Shown in pieces: positions 35,121 through 47,110 of a stretch of 64,000 bases of DNA (position 1 is its first letter; the number at the start of each line of letters is the position of its first letter). Source of the stretch: Siphonodentalium dalli (taxonomy: Eukaryota; Mollusca; Scaphopoda; Gadilida; Siphonodentaliidae); assembly GCA_032622095.1 (NCBI GenBank), contig CP136064.1:169950310-170014309 (forward strand), written 5' to 3'. A model generated the notes under the pieces. The model was not told where the DNA came from. It searched no databases and was given only the letters and a program-made list of their open reading frames with translations. Position numbers and translations under genes: made by a program.

Positions 35121-36704
35121 GTGGTAATTATCTTAATTTTTTTCAATAATAATACTATATTATTACAATATAATTAATTAGGTAAAATTAACTTGAAGAA
35201 AAAAGGTTATTCCTCACTAATTTATACCTCTTTTAGTATATAATTTGGAATATTTTACTACAAGAACGGTGGTATTTCGAGGGGGGATTTCCACCTATAC
35301 AAATATAAATGCTCCCTCAATATCTTTCGGGAAATTCTTCGTGAAATTTTGCAATATCAGCCAAATGTTGACCGGAACTCACAACGCACATCACCCGTTG
35401 CTTAAGTAGTTGGAATATTCATTCAGACATCACAATTGATATATATGTCTAATCTGAACAACGTTGTAACTCCAACGAGGTCTGTAAACCAGAGTTTGGA
35501 ATTTCAAATTAAAAAATTTACAACTTGTAACTTCTATTCTGAAATATTGTTTTTCGGTATAACGTGGGCGCAAATGTTCGTACACATACTGGCAAATTTG
35601 CTTTTCAATTTCTTCGGCGTGCTCTAGCATACGAACGACAAACTGTCTATAATATGCGCACATGCCACAGTTTACCCCATGACCAACTAGATCCCTCTAA
35701 GTCCACCCTCGTGAGGATATAAATTACATTTATAAGATGTCAAACTTGAAAACAATCTGGCAAGAACCAATCATACAATCACCGGGTATTTCACAGCTTA
35801 CGACATACACAACAATTGACGGTAAACAGTACACTCGATTATCTCGAAATATGTATCTCTCAAAATGTGCAATATCTACCCAAACAAGGATGAAATGTCT
35901 GAAAAATGACACGCAAATTTGCTAGGTGTGTGATCGTACTCGTAGCCTATAGAAATTATCAGAAGAAAAAAAAAACTCAGTTCTCAATTCAATCGACACT
36001 TTTTTCCACACGAATGAATATAATCATATAACATTGTATTATATATTTGGTGTGAATCTGATTAGCGAATACAAATCTCATATAAGCGAGGTAAGCTCAT
36101 CGGATCACTGAACAAATTGTCCGTCCGTCCATCACTTCATATATTTCGTTTACGGATCGGGGGGGGGGGGGGTGGGTGGATATTAAAATATTTGCAGAAA
36201 GGTATGCCGGGGTGGATGGGTGGTCCGAGAGGCAAAATGCATTTTTAGCACCTCGTGCAGTTTGTTTTTTACTAAAGACCTTTTGTGCCAATATTTGACA
36301 TTTGTAACAGTTTAAAACATATTGTAATTGCAAAAACAACATACTTGTGTTACTGGGACCTCATATGGGCCTTAGTGGAGATGATATTAAACTATGGCAT
36401 TTTGCATATGGGACGGGAGGTGAAAACGTTTCTTCCCAACGCCATTCGGAAAGAACCCGCTATAGACAATAGATATAGACAATAACTGTCATCAGTGCAT
36501 CGAGACAATCAATGAATTATTTTCATATCTATAAACTCAGATGACCAAATAACCCCCACAAAACCTAAATTGTCCAAGTCTCGTATAGTAACTGCTTATC
36601 ATTTAGTGTAATAGTAGTTGCTCAAATAGATTAGCAAAAGTTATGTGGAGAAAGACTAATAAGAAAATAGTTAGAAATTATGGAATTGTGGGTATCCTGC
36701 ACAC

Positions 36705-36845
36705 AGAGACGTGGCGACAGGGGGGGGGGGGTTGGGGGGGGGGGGGTATCTCACCCCCCGAACTTTGGTCAAAATTTTCAACAGTTGGAAATTTCATACC
36801 TGCCAAAACATTAGTTGGAAATTTCACACCAACAATAGGTTGAAA
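36705..36845 (+). repeat. G-rich dispersed repeat fragment
   Basis: GAGACGTGGCGACA followed by two runs of a dozen or so G residues, then CACCCCCCGAACTTTGG and two GTTGGAAATTTCA motifs. A related sequence in opposite orientation lies at about 37,140-37,275. The G runs could form quadruplexes. Confidence 0.5.
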
Positions 36846-37139
36846 ATGTTCTTGTAGTTTGATTTTCAAACAATTTATTGGGGGGAATTAATTGTTTTTG
36901 GACCAATATTTGCAGATTTTATTGTATAGTTTTCAAATTGTTCTCACACCAGGCGGAACAACCATGGTCAGCCCGGTGTGTCCTGGTCTCTTGCCCGTAG
37001 CCGTGTGCATTTGTCTGGAGTTAGACCACTAGATGTTAGGATTTATGCAATTTTTCAGGTTAAAATATCTTAATGTTCTCATATCGGGAATTCAGAACCA
37101 TGGTTTATGAATATATAGGAGATAAGGCCTGAGAGCACT

Positions 37140-37275
37140 GAGGTGCAAGGGGGGTGCAAATGGAATTATGCAAAACTTGTGTTTGGTCCGAATCTGATTC
37201 AAGGGGGGGGGTGCAGTTGGAATTTTCCAAGGCTGACACCCCCCCCCCCACGGAGATCCTCTAGCCACGTCCCTG
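37140..37275 (-). repeat. second G-rich dispersed repeat fragment
   Basis: Read on the minus strand it starts CAGGGACGTGGCTAGAGGAT and runs into a poly-G tract, like the fragment at 36,705. It holds further runs of seven to nine G or C at about 37,205 and 37,240. Confidence 0.45.
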
Positions 37276-40200
37276 CCTGCAAAATGATCTAGGCTTGCTA
37301 ATATCAGCAATTGATCAAATAATAGTTCCAATTGCACCAAGTATATGACGTCTCTGTGTATCTAATTTTAAAATATGTCAACTCTAGTTGAATTGGAGCT
37401 CAACAACTGATATGTCTCGGACGTGTCTACAAAATGTCAGCAGTGTTTCGTCAAGATTGAGTTCACTGTCCTGATATAATGCTATCAGCTAATAATGTAT
37501 TACAGCTAACTAACCAAACACATGTTCGGTTCATGTAACACTCTAACTTGCAGGGGAAATTGATATCTCACTGGATATGTATACACAAAATTGTAAAATT
37601 GGATGCATGTGCCTTATACTATAGTGTTAGTATGTGCAGTAGCTACCAGCTTCTGAATGGCTACTGTATTTGTCCACTACATCAATGCATTATAATTTCC
37701 ATTTAGCAGTCTGGAATTTGACCACCAGACTGACCTACCATACTCTCATCACCCATCAGTCAGACTGAGTCAGTACTAGAACAATTTCAATTTTCATTTT
37801 AAAATAGCTGCTAAAACTGGCTAGACTGTCATTTGGACTAAAGGAGATAAGTTCCCTCTGGTATGAGCAATATATGTAAGGTTTTAAGCGGTTTCGGACC
37901 AACATTAGTGAACATTGGTGGGAGTGTGTCAAAAAACATTATTTTGGCAGGTGTGGGGGTGGTGGGTGCCCGAAAATTGTAAAAAGGGCATGTTAACTGA
38001 ATGGAATGAGATTTGGTATACATGTTTATAATCATAACATACGTGTGAAGCTTGATCTGGGGCTCCGTCGGCCCATTTTACCAGAATTACGAATCTAAAC
38101 AGACTTTGCAATTGGTGTTGTCTTGATTTTAAAAAAACTTTTAATTTTATTGGTGTCATGTTGATGAGGCTACAGGACGAAACATACAAAACGCTAAATT
38201 GTTGACACACAACGCTGTCAGTATGCCATGCACGTGATTGTTGGGTATATGTACACTTGATCTTAATTAAGTAAGTAATGCTTTATTCTCAGCCAATCCA
38301 GTACGTGATATTCTATGCCTTATGATTCGATCTGAGTACCATCTGACCGTAGCGAGGTAACGTACATATCACACATCATCAGAGGCCTTTTGCTAGTTAG
38401 TCCAAGATACCCACCATTTTGAAAAAAACTCAAATATTCAAATATTTGAATATTTCTCGAAACAACAGTCTATTACCCACCAAATCTAGCCAAACATCAC
38501 ATAATTTGTAAATGCCATGCATGAATTGTTTTAAAAATGTAATTTAACCCCGTGCCTTTGCAAGTATAGAAGTCGTACTCGCACACGTCATCCGCTTGTA
38601 TACAAACGTGTAGAATCACGTGATCTGTGACGATAGCGTATACTATCACCACACAACCATAATCGCTTGGAGCTTAATCTCTCTTATTATCTACACGTGT
38701 CAACTTCGATCTCTCCAGCCACAAAACTTGTAACTTCTTGCATATGGGTATCGTTAAAGTAATCACATAGAAGCGAAAGCCGTTAGTACCACGCACGTAT
38801 AACTGAAGCTAGCTATTGTGGCTACTATACATGTATGCGTGTACTCCATAAGGTAAAATGCATGTGTGTTCACATGTTCTCATTGACTACTTGGCTATCT
38901 CGCGTCACCTTGTATAATAAGCGAAAACACGTGTGGTGATATGTTGTAGCAAACAATTCAGTTGTACCTTAGGTATACCACATTAAAGTGAGGTTGATCG
39001 AATAGGAAATTTAAATCTGAAGAGAATATTTCTTTGCACAAATAAGTTATTGTCCCAAGTTTCACATCCACACAACGTCATTCGTATGTGTGCATTCAAT
39101 ATGCAGTGACGCTTGTTGTCGGAATATCTGGTGCTTTACTATAGTCCCGCATTATAGAAAAACTTTATTACATTTAACCCCAGTTCAGACGATATGTTTT
39201 CCAAAATGAACCAAAATAATATCATATATCATTGCATACCCAAGTGAGCAGTTAACACGACTAAGAGAAAGTAAGCCATACGTTGCCACACTTTCCAAAA
39301 AGTAGAAAGTGATATTGGAGATATGATTCGTTTTGTCCAGTGTTCCTATTCCGGTTGTCATTTTGACAACCATCTTGCTGGTGATGTAACAATGTTTCCT
39401 AATATAGGTAGTATAGTGCACAAGCATCTCAACATTATATACATTTGATGCGTTATTCTCTCCAACCAACAACACGTATCAAATTGACTTAGAACGCAGT
39501 TTGTAAAGTGACAGTCATGTTGGGTGCCATCTTGAAAAAGCTCAATGGTAATAATAACTTCACTCACACCAAGAAACTGAAGCGCATATATACTATCCAG
39601 AATCACAATAAATGTGGTATGTCTGGTTGAATGTTGTGATCTGGGTTTTTTTGTGATATCACAGGATATCTACATATATGGGCGGTGATAACTATATTAA
39701 CTTCTTGGAAAACAGATATAAAATGTAATGTAAGTTTCGTAGATTTTCATTAATAAAATATTGTATTTACTTTGTATTAATTGTTGTTTTTCTTTATAAC
39801 TATGTTGGCATATTGTACCATTTTGTGGGCGATCGACACCCGTTTTTCTCAATTGACTAATGTATTTCAAAGTCACATAACAATTGAAACAAGCGAAACG
39901 TATATACAATATGTGCAAAAAACCTTCATCATTGGTCATTTTATAATGTACAAATATGTTGTAACAATCAAAGATGGTATATGTAATAATGGTGCCACTT
40001 CCGACAACAACAACATTTCTATGAAACTCGTTTTTATGGCACATCTGTTGTTCCCACAAAAACAGGCGCGCTTTCGACCGCGTAATTTAGCAATGGTGTG
40101 TATATGCAGCCAATACTCCAAGGATTGTATATAAACAATATCCAATCTGAGTAACAGGTGACACGTGATGCTCAATTAAATATCAGAATGTAGCTTATCA

Positions 40201-42001
40201 ATATAATCTGGTCAGAAGGGGGATAACCGGTGTCACTAGCCACTACTAAATATCAGATTGTGTAACTTTTGTTGAAACGGAACGTTAGACTGTGTATGGT
40301 GTTAATTAACCAGACATATCTTTAACCACGCTAGCGCGACATTCACACAATATGGTCGTGCTGCAAAGTTATATTCATTAGATTGACAAGTTCGGAACAG
40401 CAACTTGAGGCATCGAACTTACATATCAGATACAATTTTTTGTAAGGTCGCTAACATATAACACTGTACATTGAGCCCTATTTGGTTTACTCCACCCGGA
40501 ACCACCCCCTTTTAACTTTATAAAAAATGTGTTTGCGACTTCGGGTATATAAATGCACTAAAGTTTTACAAACAACGATATATCGGGGTTCCAAGTTATG
40601 TTAATATTATGGAATTTATTGTATATCACTATCATGTGTATATAGCACAACACCGGGGCTTTTGCATATATGTTAATATACTAACAAGGCCTACTGTTAT
40701 GCGACTAGTTCCCACATAAGCTGCATGGTTAGAAAACTGAAATATCGACACTTACAGCATAACTTATAATCCCACAATATATACCCTCATATTTATAGCA
40801 CAATAAACAACACCCCCGTGTACGTGGTATCGCCAAAACCGAGAATATGGGAAAGTCATTTTCACGTATATGATATGGGGATATGTTTGTTTCTCATCGT
40901 AATACAGGTATCGAGCATCGTATGTGTATGTCCACGCGAAGCAGTGGTATTTATCCACTAGTTGTCATTTAGTTTTCCCAGATCAGACCATTAATTTTTT
41001 TTTGGCGAATTTTTTCAATGGTGTTTTTACTTTTGCTCACTCAAATTTTCGAGAACATCCATTCACTGGTATAGTTCCTGAACTCCCACGCTTCCAAAAC
41101 AAATGCCGGTATATAGTTGAATCTGTCAATGAAGCATACGATTTGAGAGAATTTAAAAAATCCCTGTCGTTCTCAATATCCGCGCGATATGAAGGAACCA
41201 CTGTCGGTCCAGAAAGATGCGAACGGCACAGATGAAGATGCGCCAAACGTCGAGTTTCTGTGCAGTAAATATGGGTATTACTCAAGGAGTTGTGATGAGT
41301 TTTCGAGTGTTTTTATGTGTATCTGAGACTGGTAAATTGGACTGCGAATGTCATCTGAAATATGAATCCATAACATATTCGAAATATTGTGTGCATATAT
41401 ATTATGAATGTGTTTCAATTGAAATTAATTGAACATCCATCTCAGCATTCAGATTTGCGATCTCAAGAACGTGAATGAATGATAGCGCGATGCCTTGATC
41501 ACACGCACGTGAATGCTGCCGTTTGCATGGATGCACCTAATCGGATATTCGTTTAGTATTAACATGCTTGGAGTTTGTATATAGACCGCACATGCCGGAC
41601 GACACGTTACGGCGTATCAACGATTTGTTATAATCATGTTTATTTTACAGACTTTATGACTCGTTCCCACTCGAGTAGACCGTTCCGCGACAATGAAACC
41701 GAATCATCTTATCGAATATGCATATATCGTATTGCTCCAAATTATGCAATTCTGGCTTTTTAAGAGTCATCAGATAATATTGTAACGATTCTATGTTAAC
41801 CTTAAACATCCGTACATGTATCATCACAATGTGCTATGTGTGGCACACGTGTGTGCCTTCTTATCTGGATGTCGATGGGCCTCTGTATTGTGTCTATGTA
41901 GCACATGTAGTCAGCTTACCAACTTATAACACCATGTTTAAACAAACTCAAACCAGACCATGCGGTTTTTTTTATAAATAACGTATCTTCCTCAGATGAA
42001 G

Positions 42002-42002
<1 letters not shown>

Positions 42003-42037
<35 letters not shown>
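42003..42037. repeat. (TA)n microsatellite
   Basis: About 35 bases of perfect TA repeat in the spacer of element B. Confidence 0.95.
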
Positions 42038-42039
<2 letters not shown>

Positions 42040-42914
42040 GGGGAAGTGTTATGTTACACCAACACACCACTGTCACATCCCTATAACCGAGTGGATGAAT
42101 TAGCCGACTAAAAGACAGAACATGTGGTCTTCGGATGTAGCCTAGTATGTTCGCGGATAGAGCACGTGTAAATATTTATCTTTTTTCCTGTGATGTTTTG
42201 TATAAGAATTATCATTGGAAATTGCTCGTCTGACCGCCACCATGTGCTATGGTGTCCATTTTTCTCTGTTGAATGGTTTGACAGAGGTTAAGACTCCGCC
42301 CCAACAAAACAAGTACTCTCCCCGAAGACAAATAAATTTATGATGAATGACACGTTATTCTCACCATCGGGCCTCGTGAAAGTTTGCACGAGTGGAGCTA
42401 TAATCACAACAATTATCTCTGTCTGTGAACAAAGCAAAAAACAGCCAGTCCGCATAAAATCATAATAAAATTATAATGGATCCCTTAATCAGTCAATTCG
42501 TCCGGTCCCTTGTGTGTTGCGCGGATATTTCGTGGCATCTCGAATTTAGTATTATGAAATATCATGTCTGAATCAGATGCGCCATTGGAAATTGTGCCCA
42601 TAGACGAAGCGTTAGGGAAAGTCAGATGCGACTTGACGCTGAACATCCATAACAATTTTGGTTAGAACCATAAATCAAACTCAGGACGGAGATAAGATTC
42701 ATTTCGGTTAAACATACATATCAATTACAGTATATGCAACCTATACGATAACATAATGAAGTCTTGTGTAAATATTATGCCCACGAAATATGTGGTCCTA
42801 AGGCTAAATTAGAAAAGTTATAAACTATAGTGCAATTTACATGTGCACATAACAATCATGGCAGTATACACATGTTCCACAGTGAAGTGTTTATTATAAA
42901 TAGCAGTAACTTTG

Positions 42915-42915
<1 letters not shown>

Positions 42916-42948
<33 letters not shown>
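42916..42948. repeat. (GT)n microsatellite
   Basis: About 33 bases of perfect GT repeat in the spacer of element B. Confidence 0.95.
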
Positions 42949-42950
<2 letters not shown>

Positions 42951-44001
42951 ATATATGTTCGGATGGTTAGTGTGTTAACATAGAATCGTTACCATTTTAT
43001 CTGATGACTCTCAAAAAAGCCAGAATTGCATAATTTGGAGCAATACGATATATATATGTATATTCAATAAGATGATTCGGTTTCATTGTCGAGTAACGGT
43101 CTACTTGAGTGGGAACGAGTCATAATTTAAAGTCTGTAAAATAAACATGATTATGACAAATCGTTGATACGCCGTAGCGTGTCGTCTGGCATGTGTGGTC
43201 TATATACAAACTCCAAGCATGTTAATACTAATCGAATAACCGATTAGCTGCATGCATGCGAAACGGCAGCATTCACGTGCGTGTGATCAACAGATCAAGG
43301 TATCGCGTTATCATTCATTCACGTTCTTGAGATCGCAAATCTGAATGCTGAGATGAATATTCAATTAATTTCAATTGAAACACATTCATAATATATATGC
43401 ACACAATATTTCGAATATGTTATGGATTCATATTTCAGATGACATTCGCAGTCCAATTTATCAGTCTCAGATACACATAAAAACACTCGAAAACTCATCA
43501 CAACTCCTTAAGTAATACGCATATTTACTGCACAGAAACTCGGCGTTTGGCGCATCTTCATCTGTGCCGTTCGCATCTTTCTGGACCGACAGTGGTCCCT
43601 TCATATCGCGGAGATATTGAGAACGACAGGGATTTTTTAAATTCTGTCAAATCGTATGCTTCATTGACAGATTCAACTATATACCGGCATTTGTTTTGGA
43701 AGCATGGGAGTCCAGGAACTATACCAGTGAATGGATGTTCTAGAAAATTTGAGTGAGAAAAAGCAAAAACACCATTGAAAAAATTCGCCAAAAAAAAATA
43801 ATGGTCTGATCTGGGAAAACTAAATGACAACTAGTGGATAAATATTCCTGCTTCGTGTGGACATATACACATACGACGCTCGATGTCTGTATTACGATGA
43901 GAAACAAACATATCCTCATATCATATACGTGAAAATGACTTTCCCATATTCTCGGTTTTGGCGATACCCTCGGTTTTGGCGATACCACGTACACGGGGGT
44001 G

Positions 44002-44517
44002 AACAAGCGTGAGCGTTGTCATGAACATATTATGGTTAACTGACCGCAATTGAAATACGAAAGACGTGTCACCCCTCCCAATCTTGAAACCGAATGCACG
44101 ATTGCTTGGTATGCCTAGATACAATACGAATAATGTATACAGTGTCATCAGTTAACGTGTGATTCGACCCATTAAACGCCCCCCCCCCCATATCTGTGTT
44201 CGGTGGTTCAGTGACAAACGATTTTGATCTCTTCGTGGTATGAGGAAGTTATGTTTCAGGGGTTGTTCAATTAATTACAGATGGAACTTGTTACTACGAA
44301 GTTATTTCGTAACCAAATATAAACGTTCGTAATCGCCGTATAACGAACTTTTGAAGAACATACTTTTAATTTAATCAGTTTCGGTCGAATAATTTAGCTT
44401 TTAAAGTTTTTCTGGTGAAAAAAAAATAGCTGTCCGTATTATTCCCACCAGATTTCGGTCCAAAAAAAATCGTACCTATATTGCTGATGACAGGTAATAG
44501 TTGCACAGGTGGTGTGG
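44002..44517. other. gene-free stretch
   Basis: Only a poly-C run near 44,180 and AT-rich sequence were noted. No supported gene. Confidence 0.5.
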
Positions 44518-44653
44518 CAACAAGTATATACGGTTGGAAGTTAAATGCCACCATATTTAAAGTAAAATATATTAAACGTGCTTGATTATATTTACAAAGA
44601 ACATAATGCCTAGAAAATTTAAATCGAAATATTTATTATTCAGATCAACATTA

Positions 44654-45010
44654 ACCACCACATCCGGAAATAAATCGCGTTCAAAATGCACGGTACAACA
44701 GGCTATAGTCAAAGACGAGTCATATTCAGAGTCATGGTAGATAGTCCTAGTACTAGTACTACTAGCAGTGAACAACACCATGATGAAGTTGAACATGCGA
44801 CTGTGAGTGCGAGTTCCGAATCAAGTCAATTTTGCCAAAACTCTGTCTCATGAGACTGAAGCCAGCAGTGAAGAAACAACGTCAAATGATTCTCCGGTGC
44901 GAACCTGCAAGGTCAAGACTGGCAAGAGATATGTGGACAGGAAAAGGGTTGAGGTAGAAGACTGGCAGTCACTGCGGGATGAATTGTACAACACATTAAT
45001 CGAAATTCAA
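44654..45010 (+). pseudogene. decayed Ser/Glu-rich exon, copy 1
   Basis: Exon-like segment between acceptor and donor signals. The amino-acid sequence is Ser-, Glu- and His-rich (SEQHHDEVEHATVSASSESS), then a basic stretch (RTCKVKTGKRYVDRKR) and DWQSLRDELYNTLIEIQ up to the GTAAGA donor. Copy 1 has an early in-frame TAG (SESW then stop) and lacks 2 bases in the CTCTGTCTCATGAG stretch, which shifts the frame. The parent gene is unknown to me. Confidence 0.5.
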
Positions 45011-45247
45011 GTAAGAATATGCGAAAAATGATATTGCGAAAAGTGAATAAATAGGTCAGATATTCAGATGCCGTCTGTTTTGTTATATTTGAAATAGAAT
45101 TCTGAACTTATGGGAAGCCAACAAGTATATACGGCTGGAAGTTAGATGCCGCCATATTTAAAGTCAAATAAATTAAACGTTCTTGATTATATTTATAAAG
45201 AACATAACGCCTAGTAAATTTAAATCGAAAAATGTATTATTCAGATC

Positions 45248-45622
45248 AACATTTATTCAAATAAATCCCGTTCAAAATGCATGGTACAACAGGCTATAGT
45301 CGAAGGGGAGTCAAATACGAGTCATACTCAGAGTCATGATAGTGATAGTCCTAGTAGTAGTAGTAGTACTACTAGCAGTGAACAACACCATGATGAAGTT
45401 GAACATGCGACTGTGAGTGCGAGTTCCGAATCAAGTCAATTCTGCCGAAACTCTCTGTCTCATGAGACTGAAGCCAGCAGTGAAGAAACAACGTCAACTG
45501 ATTCTCCGATGTGAACCTGCAAGGTCAAGACTGGCAAGAGATATGTGGACAGGAAATTGGTTGAGGTAGAAGACTGGCAGTCACTGCGGGATGAATTGTA
45601 CAACACATTCATCGAAATTCAA
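45248..45622 (+). pseudogene. decayed Ser/Glu-rich exon, copy 2
   Basis: Same exon as copy 1. Here the Ser/Glu-rich part is open from ATG at 45,281, but a CGA-to-TGA change (SPM then stop at about 45,512) cuts off the basic part and the conserved DWQSLRDELYN segment that follows in frame. The donor GTAAGAATATG is kept at 45,623. Together the copies suggest one real exon elsewhere in the genome. Confidence 0.5.
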
Positions 45623-45858
45623 GTAAGAATATGCGAAAAATGATATTGCGAAAAGTTAATAAATAGGTCAGATCTTCAGATGCCGTCTGTTTTGTTATAT
45701 TTGAAATAGAATTCTGAACTTATTTGAAGCCAACAAGTATATACGGCTAGAAGTTAGATGCCGCCATATTTTAAGTCAAATAAATTAAACGTTCTTGATT
45801 ATATTTATAAAGAACATAACGCCTAGTAAATTTAAATCGAAAAAAGTATTATTCAGAT

Positions 45859-46053
45859 CAACATTTATTCAAATAAATCCCGTTCAAAATGCATGGTACA
45901 ACAGGCTATAGTCGAAGGGGAGTCAAAGACGAGTCATACTCAGAGTCATGATAGTGATGGTCCTAGTACTAGTAGGAGTAGTACTACTAGCAGTGAACAA
46001 CACCATGATGAAGTTGAACAGGTGACTGTGAGTGCGAGTCCTGAATCATGTTG
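45859..46053 (+). pseudogene. truncated Ser/Glu-rich exon, copy 3
   Basis: Third copy begins the same way but ends after EVEQVTVSASPESC with a TGA at the point where similarity to the other units stops, so the C-terminal half is missing. Confidence 0.5.
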
Positions 46054-46559
46054 ACGCCATTTTATGGCTCCAGTCATAAATTCAATTTATATCAAATTAT
46101 TAACTTTTAAATTATTAAATTTTAAGATAGCCTATTAACTCGAGCGTTTACAGAATACATCTTCGACTCAAATTACTTATGTTTCTATATATTATCGATA
46201 TTAGATCGTTGTTGTCACCGGAAATTTAATGAAAATGGCGTACATTACCCCTTTAAGCTTTATCTTTTAAGAGTGCTTTTGGGTTTTTCAGCTATCTTAC
46301 CTCAAGTATAAATTAAAATGCTTTTTATGATGTACATAGGTTACTGGCGATTAGTAATGTTTCAGCTTGACGGGAGCTCTATGAGAGTGTATATGAATTA
46401 TGCTTACTAGTATGGATGTTTCCTGATAAAACAATTTTGAAGAAAAAAATTAATTTCCGATGCCCCTACTTTTTTTACGACTTTTTGAAAAAGGTTATGT
46501 GCGGTTTTGAAATTTCATTTCGATTTTTGTATGGTTTCGGTTTTGGATACGGTTTTAAT

Positions 46560-47110
46560 TAAATTTTCTCAATCCAATTTGATGGTCCCCATATAATGAG
46601 ATTCCAACAACAGTTATCAGAATTGATTAATTGCCCAAAAATAATGCTAACCACTCTTCTATAGTATATGCATTCGTTAAGGTGAACATCCATACCAATT
46701 TTCATTGAGATTATTTAACTTATAGACAGAGAAGAATAACTTAACATAATACCAAATTTCCAATAAATCTGACACTATATGGTTGAGATATCTTGACAAC
46801 CATCATTTCCAGTTAAACAAAGGATACCTTTGGAACATAAAATATGAACAATTCGCCCCTCTTGTGACAATACTGCTGACATCAAACCTGAAATACTGAA
46901 ATTCATTGTGAAACGATAAGCCATGCCTGAGATATCTGCAAATCATTATTTCTAGATAAACAATAAAGGATAGAATATAAAGTCTAGAACAGGAAATGCA
47001 AATGTCATTGGGACATATTTTGATACTACTCCTGATGGCGAACCTTCATAAATTAAAATTGCCCCAGTTGAGTCTTGGGACAGAATGTATTGTTTAACCA
47101 TCAGATCCGT
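46560..47110. repeat. dispersed repeat fragment
   Basis: Contains GATGGTCCCCATATAATGAG and AATAATGCTAACCACT as at 14,965-15,110, then GTGAACATCCATACCA as at 52,072. It also holds two GAGATATCT...ATTTC(C/T)AG(A/T)TAAACAA blocks. No coding content. Confidence 0.4.

Larger units (their letters stand above)
35121..40810. other. gene-free stretch with G-rich tracts
   Basis: No supported gene. Noted inside: poly-G tracts at about 36,160-36,178 and 36,720-36,747, and two degraded copies of a G-rich dispersed repeat (about 36,705-36,845 and, in opposite orientation, 37,140-37,275; both contain GACGTGGC next to poly-G or poly-C). An ORF pair overlapping on both strands near 39,700-40,130 lacks any domain and is probably chance. 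Confidence 0.5.
40811..44001. mobile_element. inverted-repeat DNA element, family member B (3.2 kb, arms of about 1 kb)
   Basis: The left arm at 40,811-41,805 and right arm at about 42,970-44,001 are inverted copies with high similarity. Outer ends read CACCCCCGTGTACGTGGTAT and its complement, and both carry CGCCAAAACCGAGAATATGG. The right arm has one extra CCTCGGTTTTGGCGATAC-like repeat of about 18-20 bp. The spacer of about 1.15 kb contains a (TA)n run (42,003-42,037), a (GT)n run (42,916-42,948) and a block (about 42,070-42,130) that is the reverse complement of 34,040-34,105 in member A. No transposase frame is visible. Short open frames in the arms mirror each other and are not genes. 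Confidence 0.8.
44518..46053 (+). repeat. tandem triplication of a gene fragment (units of about 601 and 612 bp, third partial)
   Basis: Units start with CAACAAGTATATACGG at 44,518, 45,119 and 45,731. Each includes an acceptor-like TTATTATTCAG or GTATTATTCAG followed by an open segment. The first two end that segment with ATCGAAATTCAA and the donor GTAAGAATATG (at 45,011 and 45,623). The third unit is cut after about 320 bp. Differences between units are mostly point changes plus small indels in the AGT-repeat stretch. Confidence 0.9.

Noticed and set aside
39697..40134. Open frames of 117-120 codons overlapping on both strands
   Set aside because: No domain, no splice or start context, AT-rich composition; consistent with chance.
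40924..43830. Open frames of 69-103 codons in the arms of element B
   Set aside because: Mirror images in both arms, no transposase motif.
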